Shown here in pieces: positions 11,311-24,900 of a DNA stretch of 64,000 nucleotides; position 1 is the first letter of the stretch; every line of letters starts with the position of its first letter. A model generated the notes under the pieces. The model was not told the origin of the DNA. It did not search any database and worked only from the letters and a program-made list of their open reading frames with translations. The stretch is from Diprion similis (taxonomy: Eukaryota > Arthropoda > Insecta > Hymenoptera > Diprionidae): contig NC_060116.1 in assembly GCF_021155765.1 (NCBI RefSeq), forward strand, positions 15,936,584 to 16,000,583, in the 5' to 3' direction. A program made the translations under genes and the position numbers.

Positions 11311-12935
11311 ACAAACTACGAATTCCGATCGAAAAATTCAACAAGGTCAGCCTTGCTTTTTTGGGATTTTTGAAGCCAAGGATTTCTTTTCTGAGAATCG
11401 ATTTGAGCAACCCTCATTAGACTAAGTGGACGTTGAGATAGCGGAAAAAGAAATCTAGAATATTGTAGAATCAACAGCCTAAAAAAATACGAAGAAATTT
11501 TTTCGTTTTTCGGTCATGACAATTTAATCTTGTGTGGCTCGGAGTGACTCTAGACCGCGCACAATCAATTTCCCTCGCAAAATTACGTCGATACACTCAA
11601 ATATAGTGCATCAAAGAATCAACTCGAGTATTGTTTGAAATCCTCAAAATGTTTCGCAAAAAATCCGATGAGGTTAGCCTTACTTTTTTTTTGAGCGAAG
11701 AATTTCTGGTCTCAGAATCGATTTGTATGACCCTTTTCTGACTAATTGGACCCCCGAGAACGTAGAAAACATAGCAAAACTCTCGGCAAAACTAGTGTGG
11801 GGCGAGATGGGAGGTATGCTCGTATCCTTGCTATTTCTTTAATCTTGGGGCGAAAAACTTTTTGCTTCAAAATCGATTCAAATCACTCATTTCGGACCTA
11901 TTGAACACCGAGTAAAGCATAACAAAGATTTCAGAGATCGTAAGACTAACAGCTCAGAAAATACAAATCAAACATAAAGGAATCCAGTTGTTAATTGATT
12001 TATTTCAATATAGGTTACATCAAATGGTAACAAAACAGCATGATACATATCGTTTGCTGCAGAGAGCCGTTGCACCTGCACGCAGGTGGGAGCTTCAAGT
12101 CTATTGACAAACTACAATAATGACTATCTCATCTAACGTTGATCATATCCTGCTTAAGTTGATGTATATTGTACTTTTTCTTCTATAATATTGAATTTCT
12201 TACATAATGCTGTAACATTACTTTGAATGTCTTTTTGTCTTCTACCCCAATACGATTACCAAATACATATTTTCAAGTACTGTACACTGACACCAGAACA
12301 CTTGTACTACGATTAAGAAATGATGAATAAACTAAAACCGAAGCTAAAGCTTTGAAACCATAAGTTTGAAGTTCATTTTCCCCTCGTCATTGAAAAGTTG
12401 GTGAATATTTTGTTTTATTCGGCCATCACGTTAGATCCGCGGCTCACAGCGTATTCAAACTGCACGCAATTGATTGCTTTAGGAAACTACGTTGACAAAG
12501 TGCACGAAAGAATTTCCTCCAGCATATTACCAGGTCTTCCGAATTTTCACCAAAAATCCTATGGAATTCGTTTTATTTATTTGTTGCCGAAAAAAGTTTT
12601 CGTCTCAAAATCGATTCGTATGACCCGTTGTTGACTGATTGGATCTCAAGGAACGCAGAAAAATCGGCAAAATGAGTGTAGGACGGACAGCAGAGAAATA
12701 GCAGAGAAAAAACGAGCTACAGGAAAATGACAAAATGAAGCTTTTCGTTCTTCGGCTGTAACTCTTCATGAGTCGCTCGTAGCGCATAATGACTGCGCCC
12801 TATGAATTTCTCTCGCAAAATGACGTCGGGTTAGGGCATGAAAGACTTATTCGCGGCATTTTTCAAAGTCAGCTTATTTTTTGCCAAATATCTGAAGGAG
12901 TGAGCCTTGCCTTTTATTAGGCGATAGCTTTCCGA
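11311..12935 (+). repeat. Decayed left edge of the 312-bp satellite
   Basis: Diverged copies of the monomer can be followed by conserved anchors. These are aatcgatt followed by a tatgacc/gagcaacc-type stretch (11396, 11716, 11871, 12609), gttagccttactt near 11.68 kb, and ctcgcaaaattacgtcg near 11.57 kb. Anchor spacing is irregular (320, then 155, later 332 bp), unlike the exact 312 of the core, so indels have accumulated. The stretch of roughly 11960-12380 does not match the monomer and looks like an insertion or unrelated DNA splitting the edge. Confidence 0.75.
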
Positions 12936-15900
12936 CTCGGAATCGACTTGTATGACCATCTCCAGACTGAATGGAACCCCAGGAACTCGAAAAACACATG
13001 GAAAAGAGCGGCGAACGAACAGCAGAGAAATGACGATCAAAATCAGCAGTTTTTCGGCTGTAACTTTTCAGCTATCGCTCGCAGCGTATTGGGACTGCGC
13101 TTAATCGATTTCTCTCGCAAAATTACGTCGAAATAGGGCATGCCAAAATTCATTGCAGCACTTTCCAAAGTCGTCGAAGTTTTTACCAAAAATCCAAAGG
13201 GGTTAGCCTTACTTTTTTGCTCATTTTCGGAGCCGAAAATTTTTCGACTCGGAATCGATTCGTATGACCATCTATAGACTAAATGGACCCCCAGGAACTC
13301 AAAAAACACATGGAAAAGAGCGTCGGACGAACAGCAGAGAAATGACGATCAAAATCAGCAGTTTTTCGGCTGTAACTTTTCAGCTATCGCTCGCAGCGTA
13401 TTGGGACTGCGCTTAATCGATTTCTCTCGCAAAATTACGTCGGAATAGGGCATGCCAAAATTCATTGCAGCACTTTCTAAAGTCGTCGAAATTTTCACCA
13501 AAAATCCAAAGGGGTTAGCCTTACTTTTTTGCTCATTTTCGGAGCCGAAAATTTTTCGACTCGGAATCGATTTGTATGACCATCTCTAGACCAAATGGAC
13601 CCCCAGGGACTCAAAAAACACATGGAAAAGCGCGTCGGACGAACAGCAGAGAAATGACGATCAAAATCAGCAGTTTTTCGGCTGTAACTTTTCAGCTATC
13701 GCTCGCAGCGTATTGGGACTGCGCTCAATCGATTTCTCTCGCAAAATTACGTCGGAATAGGGCATGCCAAAATTCACTGCAGCACTTTCCAAAGTCGTCG
13801 AAATTTTTACCAAAAATCCAAAGGGGTTAGCCTTACTTTTTTGCTCATTTTCGGAGCCGAAAATTTTTCGACTCGGAATCGATTCGTATGACCATCTATA
13901 GACTAAATGGACCCCCAGGAACTCAAAAAACACATGGAAAAGAGCGTCGGACGAACAGCAGAGAAATGACGATCAAAATCAGCAGTTTTTCGGCTGTAAC
14001 TTTTCAGCTATCGCTCGCAGCGTATTGGGACTGCGCTTAATCGATTTCTCTCGCAAAATTACGTCGGAATAGGGCATGCCAAAATTCATTGCAGCACTTT
14101 CTAAAGTCGTCGAAATTTTCACCAAAAATCCAAAGGGGTTAGCCTTACTTTTTTGCTCATTTTCGGAGCCGAAAATTTTTCGACTCGGAATCGATTTGTA
14201 TGACCATCTCTAGACCAAATGGACCCCCAGGAACTCAAAAAACACATGGAAAAGCGCGTCGGACGAACAGCAGAGAAATGACGATCAAAATCAGCAGTTT
14301 TTCGGCTGTAACTTTTCAGCTATCGCTCGCAGCGTATTGGGACTGCGCTCAATCGATTTCTCTCGCAAAATTACGTCGGAATAGGGCATGCCAAAATTCA
14401 CTGCAGCACTTTCCAAAGTCGTCGAAATTTTTACCAAAAATCCAAAGGGGTTAGCCTTACTTTTTTGCTCGTTTTCGGAGCCGAAAATTTTTCGACTCGG
14501 AATCGATTGGTATGACCATCTCTAGACTAAATGGACCCCCAAGTACTCAAAAAACACATGGAAAAGAGCGTCGGACGAACAGCAGAGAAATGACGATCAA
14601 AATCAGCAGTTTTTCGGCTGTAACTTTTCAGCTATCGCTCGCAGCGTATTGGGACTGCGCTTAATCGATTTCTCTCGCAAAATTACGTCGGAATAGGGCA
14701 TGCCAAAATTCATTACAGCACTTTTCAAAGTCGTCGAAATTTTCACCAAAAATCCAAAGGGGTTAGCCTTACTTTTTTGCTCATTTTCGGAGCCGAAAAT
14801 TTTTCGACTCGGAATCGATTTGTATGACCATCTCTAGACTAAATGGACCCCCAAGTACTCAAAAAACACATGGAAAAGAGCGTCGGACGAACAGCAGAGA
14901 AATGACGATCAAAATCAGCAGTTTTTCGGCTGTAACTTTTCAGCTATCGCTCGCAGCGTATTGGGACTGCGCTTAATCGATTTCTCTCGCAAAATTACGT
15001 CGGAATAGGGCATGCCAAAATTCGATGCAGCACTTTTCAAAGTCGTCGAAATTTTCACCAAAAATCCAAAGGGGTTAGCCTTACTTTTTTGCTCATTTTC
15101 GGAGCCGAAAATTTTTCGACTCGGAATCGATTTGTATGACCATCTCTAGACTAAATGGACCCCTAGGAACTCAAAAAACACATGGAAAAGAGCGTCGGAC
15201 GAACAGCAGAGAAATGACGATCAAAATCGGCAGTTTTTCGGCTGTAACTTTTTAGCTATCGCTCGCAGCGTATTGAGACTGCGCTCAATCGATTTCTCTT
15301 GCAAAATTACGTCGGAGTAGGGCATGCCAAAATTCATTGCAGCCCTTTCCAAAGTCGTCGAAATTTTCACCAAAAATCCAAAGGGGTTAGCCTTACTTTT
15401 TTGCTCATTTTCGGATCCGAAAATTCTTCGACTCGGAATCGATTTGTATGACCATCTCTAGACTAAATGAACCCCCAGGAACTCGAAAAACACATGGAAC
15501 AGAGCGTCGGACGAACAGCAGAGAAATGACGATCAAAATCAGCAGTTTTTCGGCTGTAACTTTTTAGCTATCGCCCGCAGCGTATTGGGACTGCGCTCAA
15601 TCGATTTCTCTCGCAAAATTACGTCGGAATAAGGCATGCCAAAATTCATCGCAGCACTTTCCAAAGTCGTCGAAATTTTTACCAGAAATCCAAAGGGGTT
15701 AGCCTTACTTTTTTGCTCATTTTCGGAGCCGAAAATTTTTCGACTCGGAATCGATTTGTATGACCGTCCATAGACTAAATGGACCCCCTGGAACTCGAAA
15801 ACCACATGGAAAAGAGCGTCGGACGAACAGCAGAGAAATGACGATCAAAATCAGCAGTTTTTCGGCTGTAACTTTTCAGCTATCGCTCGCAGCGTATTGG

Positions 15901-18900
15901 GACTGCGCTCAATCGATTTCTCTCGCAAAATAACGTCGGAATAGGGCATGCCAAAATTCATTGCAGCACTTTCCAAAGTCGTCGAAATTTTCACCAAAAA
16001 TCCAAAGGGGTTAGCCTTACTTTTTTGCTCATTTTCGGAGCCGAAAATTTTTCGACTTGGAATCGATTTGTATGACCGTCTATAGACTAAATGGACCCCC
16101 AGGAACTCAAAAAACACATGGAAAAGAGCGTCGGACGAACAGCAGAGAAATGACGATCAAAATCGGCAGTTTTTCGGCTGTAACTTTTCAGCTATCGCTT
16201 GCAGCGTATTGGGACTGCGCTTAATCGATTTCTCTTGCAAAATTACGTCGGAATAGGGCATGCCAAAATTCATTGCAGCACTTTCTAAAGTCGTCGAAAT
16301 TTTCACCAAAAATCCAAAGGGGTTAGCCTTACTTTTTTGCTCATTTTCGGAGCCGAAAATTTTTCGACTCGGAATCGATTTGTATGACCGTCCATAGACT
16401 AAATGGACCCCCTGGAACTCGGAAACCACATGGAAAAGAGCGTCGGACGAACAGCAGAGAAATGACGATCAAAATCAGCAGTTTTTCGGCTGTAACTTTT
16501 CAGCTATCGCTCGCAGCGTATTGGGACTGCGCTCAATCGATTTCTCTCGCAAAATAACGTCGGAATAGGGCATGCCAAAATTCATTGCAGCACTTTCCAA
16601 AGTCGTCGAAATTTTCACCAAAAATCCAAAGGGGTTAGCCTTACTTTTTTGCTCATTTTCGGAGCCGAAAATTTTTCGACTTGGAATCGATTTGTATGAC
16701 CGTCTATAGACTAAATGGACCCCCAGGAACTCAAAAAACACATGGAAAAGAGCGTCGGACGAACAGCAGAGAAATGACGATCAAAATCAACAGTTTTTCG
16801 GCTGTAACTTCTCAGCTATCGCTTGCAGCGTATTGGGACTGCGCTTGATCGATTTCTCTTGCAAAATTACGTCGGAATAGGGCATGCCAAAATTCATTGC
16901 AGCACTTTCCAAAGTCGTCGAAATTTTCACCAAAAATCCAAAGGGGTTAGCCTTACTTTTTTGCTCATTTTCGGAGCCGAAAATTTTTCGACTCGGAATC
17001 GATTTGTATGACCATCTCTAGACCAAATGGACCCCCAGGAACTCAAAAAACACATGGAAAAGCGCGTCGGACGAACAGCAGAGAAATGACGATCAAAATC
17101 AGCAGTTTTTCGGCTGTAACTTTTCAGCTATCGCTCGCAGCGTATTGGGACTGCGCTCAATCGATTTCTCTCGCAAAATTACGTCGGAATAGGGCATGCC
17201 AAAATTCACTGCAGCACTTTCCAAAGTCGTCGAAATTTTTACCAAAAATCCAAAGGGGTTAGCCTTACTTTTTCGCTCGTTTTCGGAGCCGAAAATTTTT
17301 CGACTCGGAATCGATTGGTATGACCATCTCTAGACTAAATGGACCCCCAGGAACTCAAAAAACACATGGAAAAGAGCGTCGGACGAACAGCAGAGAAATG
17401 ACGATCAAAATCGGCAGTTTTTCGGCTGTAACTTTTCAGCTATCGCTTGCAGCGTATTGGGACTGCGCTTAATCGATTTCTCTTGCAAAATTACTTCGGA
17501 ATAGGGCATGCCAAAATTCATTGCAGCACTTTCTAAAGTCGTCGAAATTTTCACCAAAAATCCAAAGGGGTTAGCCTTACTTTTTTGCTCATTTTCGGAG
17601 CCGAAAATTTTTCGACTCGGAATCGATTTGTATGACCATCTCTAGACCAAATGGACCCCCAGGAACTCAAAAAACACATGGAAAAGCGCGTCGGACGAAC
17701 AGCAGAGAAATGACGATCAAAATCAGCAGTTTTTCGGCTGTAACTTTTCAGCTATCGCTCGCAGCGTATTGGGACTGCGCTCAATCGATTTCTCTCGCAA
17801 AATTACGTCGGAATAGGGCATGCCAAAATTCACTGCAGCACTTTCCAAAGTCGTCGAAATTTTTACCAAAAATCCAAAGGGGTTAGCCTTACTTTTTCGC
17901 TCGTTTTCGGAGCCGAAAATTTTTCGACTCGGAATCGATTGGTATGACCATCTCTAGACTAAATGGACCCCCAGGAACTCAAAAAACACATGGAGAAGCG
18001 CGTCGGACGAACAGCAGAGAAATGACGATCAAAATCAGCAGTTTTTCGGCTGTAACTTTTCAGCTATCGCTCGCAGCGTATTGGGACTGCGCTTAATCGA
18101 TTTCGCTTGCAAAATTACGTCGGAATAGGGCATGCCAAAATTCATTGCAGCACTTTCCAAAGTCGTCGAAATTTTCACCAAAAATCCAAAGGGGTTAGCC
18201 TTACTTTTTTGCTCATTTTCGGAGCCGAAAATTTTTCGACTCGGAATCGATTTGTATGACCATCTCTAGACTAAATGGACCCCCAGAAACTCAAAAAACA
18301 CATGGAAAAGAGCGTCGGACGAACAGCAGAGAAATGACGATCAAAATCAGCAGTTTTTCGGCTGTAACTTTTCAGCTATCGCTCGCAGCGTATTGGGACT
18401 GCGCTCAATCGATTACTCTCGCAAAATTACGTCGGAATAGGGCATGCCAAAATTCATTGCAGCACTTTTCAAAGTCGTCGAAATTTTCACCAAAAATCCA
18501 AAGGGGTTAGCCTTACTTTTTTGCTCATTTTCGGAGCCGAAAATTTTTCGACTCGGAATCGATTCGTATGACCATCTATAGACTAAATGGACCCCCAGGA
18601 ACTCAAAAAACACATGGAAAAGAGCGTCGGACGAACAGCAGAGAAATGACGATCAAAATCAGCAGTTTTTCGGCTGTAACTTTTCAGCTATCGCTCGCAG
18701 CGTATTGTGACTGCGCTCAATCGATTTCTCTCGCAAAATTACGTCGGAATAGGGCATGCCAAAATTCATTGCAGCACTTTTCAAAGTCGTCGAAATTTTC
18801 ACCAAAAATCCAAAGGGGTTAGCCTTACTTTTTTGCTCATTTTCGGAGCCGAAAATTTTTCGACTCGGAATCGATTTGTATGACCATCTCTAGACTAAAT

Positions 18901-21900
18901 GGACCCCCAAGTACTCAAAAAACACATGGAAAAGAGCGTCGGACGAACAGCAGAGAAATGACGATCAAAATCAGCAGTTTTTCGGCTGTAACTTTTCAGC
19001 TATCGCTCGCAGCGTATTGGGACTGCGCTTAATCGATTTCTCTCGCAAAATTACGTCGGAATAGGGCATGCCAAAATTCGATGCAGCACTTTTCAAAGTC
19101 GTCGAAATTTTCACCAAAAATCCAAAGGGGTTAGCCTTACTTTTTTGCTCATTTTCGGAGCCGAAAATTTTTCGACTCGGAATCGATTTGTATGACCATC
19201 TCTAGACTAAATGGACCCCTAGGAACTCAAAAAACACATGGAAAAGAGCGTCGGACGAACAGCAGAGAAATGACGATCAAAATCGGCAGTTTTTCGGCTG
19301 TAACTTTTTAGCTATCGCTCGCAGCGTATTGAGACTGCGCTCAATCGATTTCTCTTGCAAAATTACGTCGGAGTAGGGCATGCCAAAATTCATTGCAGCC
19401 CTTTCCAAAGTCGTCGAAATTTTCACCAAAAATCCAAAGGGGTTAGCCTTACTTTTTTGCTCATTTTCGGATCCGAAAATTCTTCGACTCGGAATCGATT
19501 TGTATGACCATCTCTAGACTAAATGAACCCCCAGGAACTCGAAAAACACATGGAACAGAGCGTCGGACGAACAGCAGAGAAATGACGATCAAAATCAGCA
19601 GTTTTTCGGCTGTAACTTTTTAGCTATCGCCCGCAGCGTATTGGGACTGCGCTCAATCGATTTCTCTCGCAAAATTACGTCGGAATAAGGCATGCCAAAA
19701 TTCATCGCAGCACTTTCCAAAGTCGTCGAAATTTTTACCAGAAATCCAAAGGGGTTAGCCTTACTTTTTTGCTCATTTTCGGAGCCGAAAATTTTTCGAC
19801 TCGGAATCGATTTGTATGACCGTCCATAGACTAAATGGACCCCCTGGAACTCGGAAACCACATGGAAAAGAGCGTCGGACGAACAGCAGAGAAATGACGA
19901 TCAAAATCAGCAGTTTTTCGGCTGTAACTTTTCAGCTATCGCTCGCAGCGTATTGGGACTGCGCTCAATCGATTTCTCTCGCAAAATAACGTCGGAATAG
20001 GGCATGCCAAAATTCATTGCAGCACTTTCCAAAGTCGTCGAAATTTTCACCAAAAATCCAAAGGGGTTAGCCTTACTTTTTTGCTCATTTTCGGAGCCGA
20101 AAATTTTTCGACTTGGAATCGATTTGTATGACCGTCTATAGACTAAATGGACCCCCAGGAACTCAAAAAACACATGGAAAAGAGCGTCGGACGAACAGCA
20201 GAGAAATGACGATCAAAATCAACAGTTTTTCGGCTGTAACTTCTCAGCTATCGCTTGCAGCGTATTGGGACTGCGCTTGATCGATTTCTCTTGCAAAATT
20301 ACGTCGGAATAGGGCATGCCAAAATTCATTGCAGCACTTTCCAAAGTCGTCGAAATTTTCACCAAAAATCCAAAGGGGTTAGCCTTACTTTTTTGCTCAT
20401 TTTCGGAGCCGAAAATTTTTCGACTCGGAATCGATTTGTATGACCATCTCTAGACCAAATGGACCCCCAGGAACTCAAAAAACACATGGAAAAGCGCGTC
20501 GGACGAACAGCAGAGAAATGACGATCAAAATCAGCAGTTTTTCGGCTGTAACTTTTCAGCTATCGCTCGCAGCGTATTGGGACTGCGCTCAATCGATTTC
20601 TCTCGCAAAATTACGTCGGAATAGGGCATGCCAAAATTCACTGCAGCACTTTCCAAAGTCGTCGAAATTTTTACCAAAAATCCAAAGGGGTTAGCCTTAC
20701 TTTTTCGCTCGTTTTCGGAGCCGAAAATTTTTCGACTCGGAATCGATTGGTATGACCATCTCTAGACTAAATGGACCCCCAGGAACTCAAAAAACACATG
20801 GAAAAGAGCGTCGGACGAACAGCAGAGAAATGACGATCAAAATCGGCAGTTTTTCGGCTGTAACTTTTCAGCTATCGCTTGCAGCGTATTGGGACTGCGC
20901 TTAATCGATTTCTCTTGCAAAATTACTTCGGAATAGGGCATGCCAAAATTCATTGCAGCACTTTCTAAAGTCGTCGAAATTTTCACCAAAAATCCAAAGG
21001 GGTTAGCCTTACTTTTTTGCTCATTTTCGGAGCCGAAAATTTTTCGACTCGGAATCGATTTGTATGACCATCTCTAGACCAAATGGACCCCCAGGAACTC
21101 AAAAAACACATGAAAAAGCGCGTCGGACGAACAGCAGAGAAATGACGATCAAAATCAGCAGTTTTTCGGCTGTAACTTTTCAGCTATCGCTCGCAGCGTA
21201 TTGGGACTGCGCTCAATCGATTTCTCTCGCAAAATTACGTCGGAATAGGGCATGCCAAAATTCACTGCAGCACTTTCCAAAGTCGTCGAAATTTTTACCA
21301 AAAATCCAAAGGGGTTAGCCTTACTTTTTCGCTCGTTTTCGGAGCCGAAAATTTTTCGACTCGGAATCGATTGGTATGACCATCTCTAGACTAAATGGAC
21401 CCCCAGGAACTCAAAAAACACATGGAGAAGCGCGTCGGACGAACAGCAGAGAAATGACGATCAAAATCAGCAGTTTTTCGGCTGTAACTTTTCAGCTATC
21501 GCTCGCAGCGTATTGGGACTGCGCTCAATCGATTTCTCTCGCAAAATTACGTCGGAATAGGGCATGCCAAAATTCACTGCAGCACTTTCCAAAGTCGTCG
21601 AAATTTTTACCAAAAATCCAAAGGGGTTAGCCTTACTTTTTCGCTCGTTTTCGGAGCCGAAAATTTTTCGACTCGGAATCGATTGGTATGACCATCTCTA
21701 GACTAAATGGACCCCCAGGAACTCAAAAAACACATGGAGAAGCGCGTCGGACGAACAGCAGAGAAATGACGATCAAAATCAGCAGTTTTTCGGCTGTAAC
21801 TTTTCAGCTATCGCTCGCAGCGTATTGGGACTGCGCTTAATCGATTTCGCTTGCAAAATTACGTCGGAATAGGGCATGCCAAAATTCATTGCAGCACTTT

Positions 21901-24900
21901 CCAAAGTCGTCGAAATTTTCACCAAAAATCCAAAGGGGTTAGCCTTACTTTTTTGCTCATTTTCGGAGCCGAAAATTTTTCGACTCGGAATCGATTTGTA
22001 TGACCATCTCTAGACTAAATGGACCCCCAGAAACTCAAAAAACACATGGAAAAGAGCGTCGGACGAACAGCAGAGAAATGACGATCAAAATCAGCAGTTT
22101 TTCGGCTGTAACTTTTCAGCTATCGCTCGCAGCGTATTGGGACTGCGCTCAATCGATTACTCTCGCAAAATTACGTCGGAATAGGGCATGCCAAAATTCA
22201 TTGCAGCACTTTTCAAAGTCGTCGAAATTTTCACCAAAAATCCAAAGGGGTTAGCCTTACTTTTTTGCTCATTTTCGGAGCCGAAAATTTTTCGACTCGG
22301 AATCGATTCGTATGACCATCTATAGACTAAATGGACCCCCAGGAACTCAAAAAACACATGGAAAAGAGCGTCGGACGAACAGCAGAGAAATGACGATCAA
22401 AATCAGCAGTTTTTCGGCTGTAACTTTTCAGCTATCGCTCGCAGCGTATTGTGACTGCGCTCAATCGATTTCTCTCGCAAAATTACGTCGGAATAGGGCA
22501 TGCCAAAATTCATTGCAGCACTTTTCAAAGTCGTCGAAATTTTCACCAAAAATCCAAAGGGGTTAGCCTTACTTTTTTGCTCATTTTCGGAGCCGAAAAT
22601 TTTTCGACTCGGAATCGATTTGTATGACCATCTCTAGACTAAATGGACCCCCAAGTACTCAAAAAACACATGGAAAAGAGCGTCGGACGAACAGCAGAGA
22701 AATGACGATCAAAATCAGCAGTTTTTCGGCTGTAACTTTTCAGCTATCGCTCGCAGCGTATTGGGACTGCGCTTAATCGATTTCTCTCGCAAAATTACGT
22801 CGGAATAGGGCATGCCAAAATTCGATGCAGCACTTTTCAAAGTCGTCGAAATTTTCACCAAAAATCCAAAGGGGTTAGCCTTACTTTTTTGCTCATTTTC
22901 GGAGCCGAAAATTTTTCGACTCGGAATCGATTTGTATGACCATCTCTAGACTAAATGGACCCCTAGGAACTCAAAAAACACATGGAAAAGAGCGTCGGAC
23001 GAACAGCAGAGAAGTGACGATCAAAATCGGCAGTTTTTCGGCTGTAACTTTTTAGCTATCGCTCGCAGCGTATTGAGACTGCGCTCAATCGATTTCTCTT
23101 GCAAAATTACGTCGGAGTAGGGCATGCCAAAATTCATTGCAGCCCTTTCCAAAGTCGTCGAAATTTTCACCAAAAATCCAAAGGGGTTAGCCTTACTTTT
23201 TTGCTCATTTTCGGATCCGAAAATTCTTCGACTCGGAATCGATTTGTATGACCATCTCTAGACTAAATGAACCCCCAGGAACTCGAAAAACACATGGAAC
23301 AGAGCGTCGGACGAACAGCAGAGAAATGACGATCAAAATCAGCAGTTTTTCGGCTGTAACTTTTTAGCTATCGCCCGCAGCGTATTGGGACTGCGCTCAA
23401 TCGATTTCTCTCGCAAAATTACGTCGGAATAAGGCATGCCAAAATTCATCGCAGCACTTTCCAAAGTCGTCGAAATTTTTACCAGAAATCCAAAGGGGTT
23501 AGCCTTACTTTTTTGCTCATTTTCGGAGCCGAAAATTTTTCGACTCGGAATCGATTTGTATGACCGTCCATAGACTAAATGGACCCCCTGGAACTCGGAA
23601 ACCACATGGAAAAGAGCGTCGGACGAACAGCAGAGAAATGACGATCAAAATCAGCAGTTTTTCGGCTGTAACTTTTCAGCTATCGCTCGCAGCGTATTGG
23701 GACTGCGCTCAATCGATTTCTCTCGCAAAATAACGTCGGAATAGGGCATGCCAAAATTCATTGCAGCACTTTCCAAAGTCGTCGAAATTTTCACCAAAAA
23801 TCCAAAGGGGTTAGCCTTACTTTTTTGCTCATTTTCGGAGCCGAAAATTTTTCGACTTGGAATCGATTTGTATGACCGTCTATAGACTAAATGGACCCCC
23901 AGGAACTCAAAAAACACATGGAAAAGAGCGTCGGACGAACAGCAGAGAAATGACGATCAAAATCAACAGTTTTTCGGCTGTAACTTCTCAGCTATCGCTT
24001 GCAGCGTATTGGGACTGCGCTTGATCGATTTCTCTTGCAAAATTACGTCGGAATAGGGCATGCCAAAATTCATTGCAGCACTTTCCAAAGTCGTCGAAAT
24101 TTTCACCAAAAATCCAAAGGGGTTAGCCTTACTTTTTTGCTCATTTTCGGAGCCGAAAATTTTTCGACTCGGAATCGATTTGTATGACCATCTCTAGACC
24201 AAATGGACCCCCAGGAACTCAAAAAACACATGGAAAAGCGCGTCGGACGAACAGCAGAGAAATGACGATCAAAATCAGCAGTTTTTCGGCTGTAACTTTT
24301 CAGCTATCGCTCGCAGCGTATTGGGACTGCGCTCAATCGATTTCTCTCGCAAAATTACGTCGGAATAGGGCATGCCAAAATTCACTGCAGCACTTTCCAA
24401 AGTCGTCGAAATTTTTACCAAAAATCCAAAGGGGTTAGCCTTACTTTTTCGCTCGTTTTCGGAGCCGAAAATTTTTCGACTCGGAATCGATTGGTATGAC
24501 CATCTCTAGACTAAATGGACCCCCAGGAACTCAAAAAACACATGGAAAAGAGCGTCGGACGAACAGCAGAGAAATGACGATCAAAATCGGCAGTTTTTCG
24601 GCTGTAACTTTTCAGCTATCGCTTGCAGCGTATTGGGACTGCGCTTAATCGATTTCTCTTGCAAAATTACTTCGGAATAGGGCATGCCAAAATTCATTGC
24701 AGCACTTTCTAAAGTCGTCGAAATTTTCACCAAAAATCCAAAGGGGTTAGCCTTACTTTTTTGCTCATTTTCGGAGCCGAAAATTTTTCGACTCGGAATC
24801 GATTTGTATGACCATCTCTAGACCAAATGGACCCCCAGGAACTCAAAAAACACATGGAAAAGCGCGTCGGACGAACAGCAGAGAAATGACGATCAAAATC

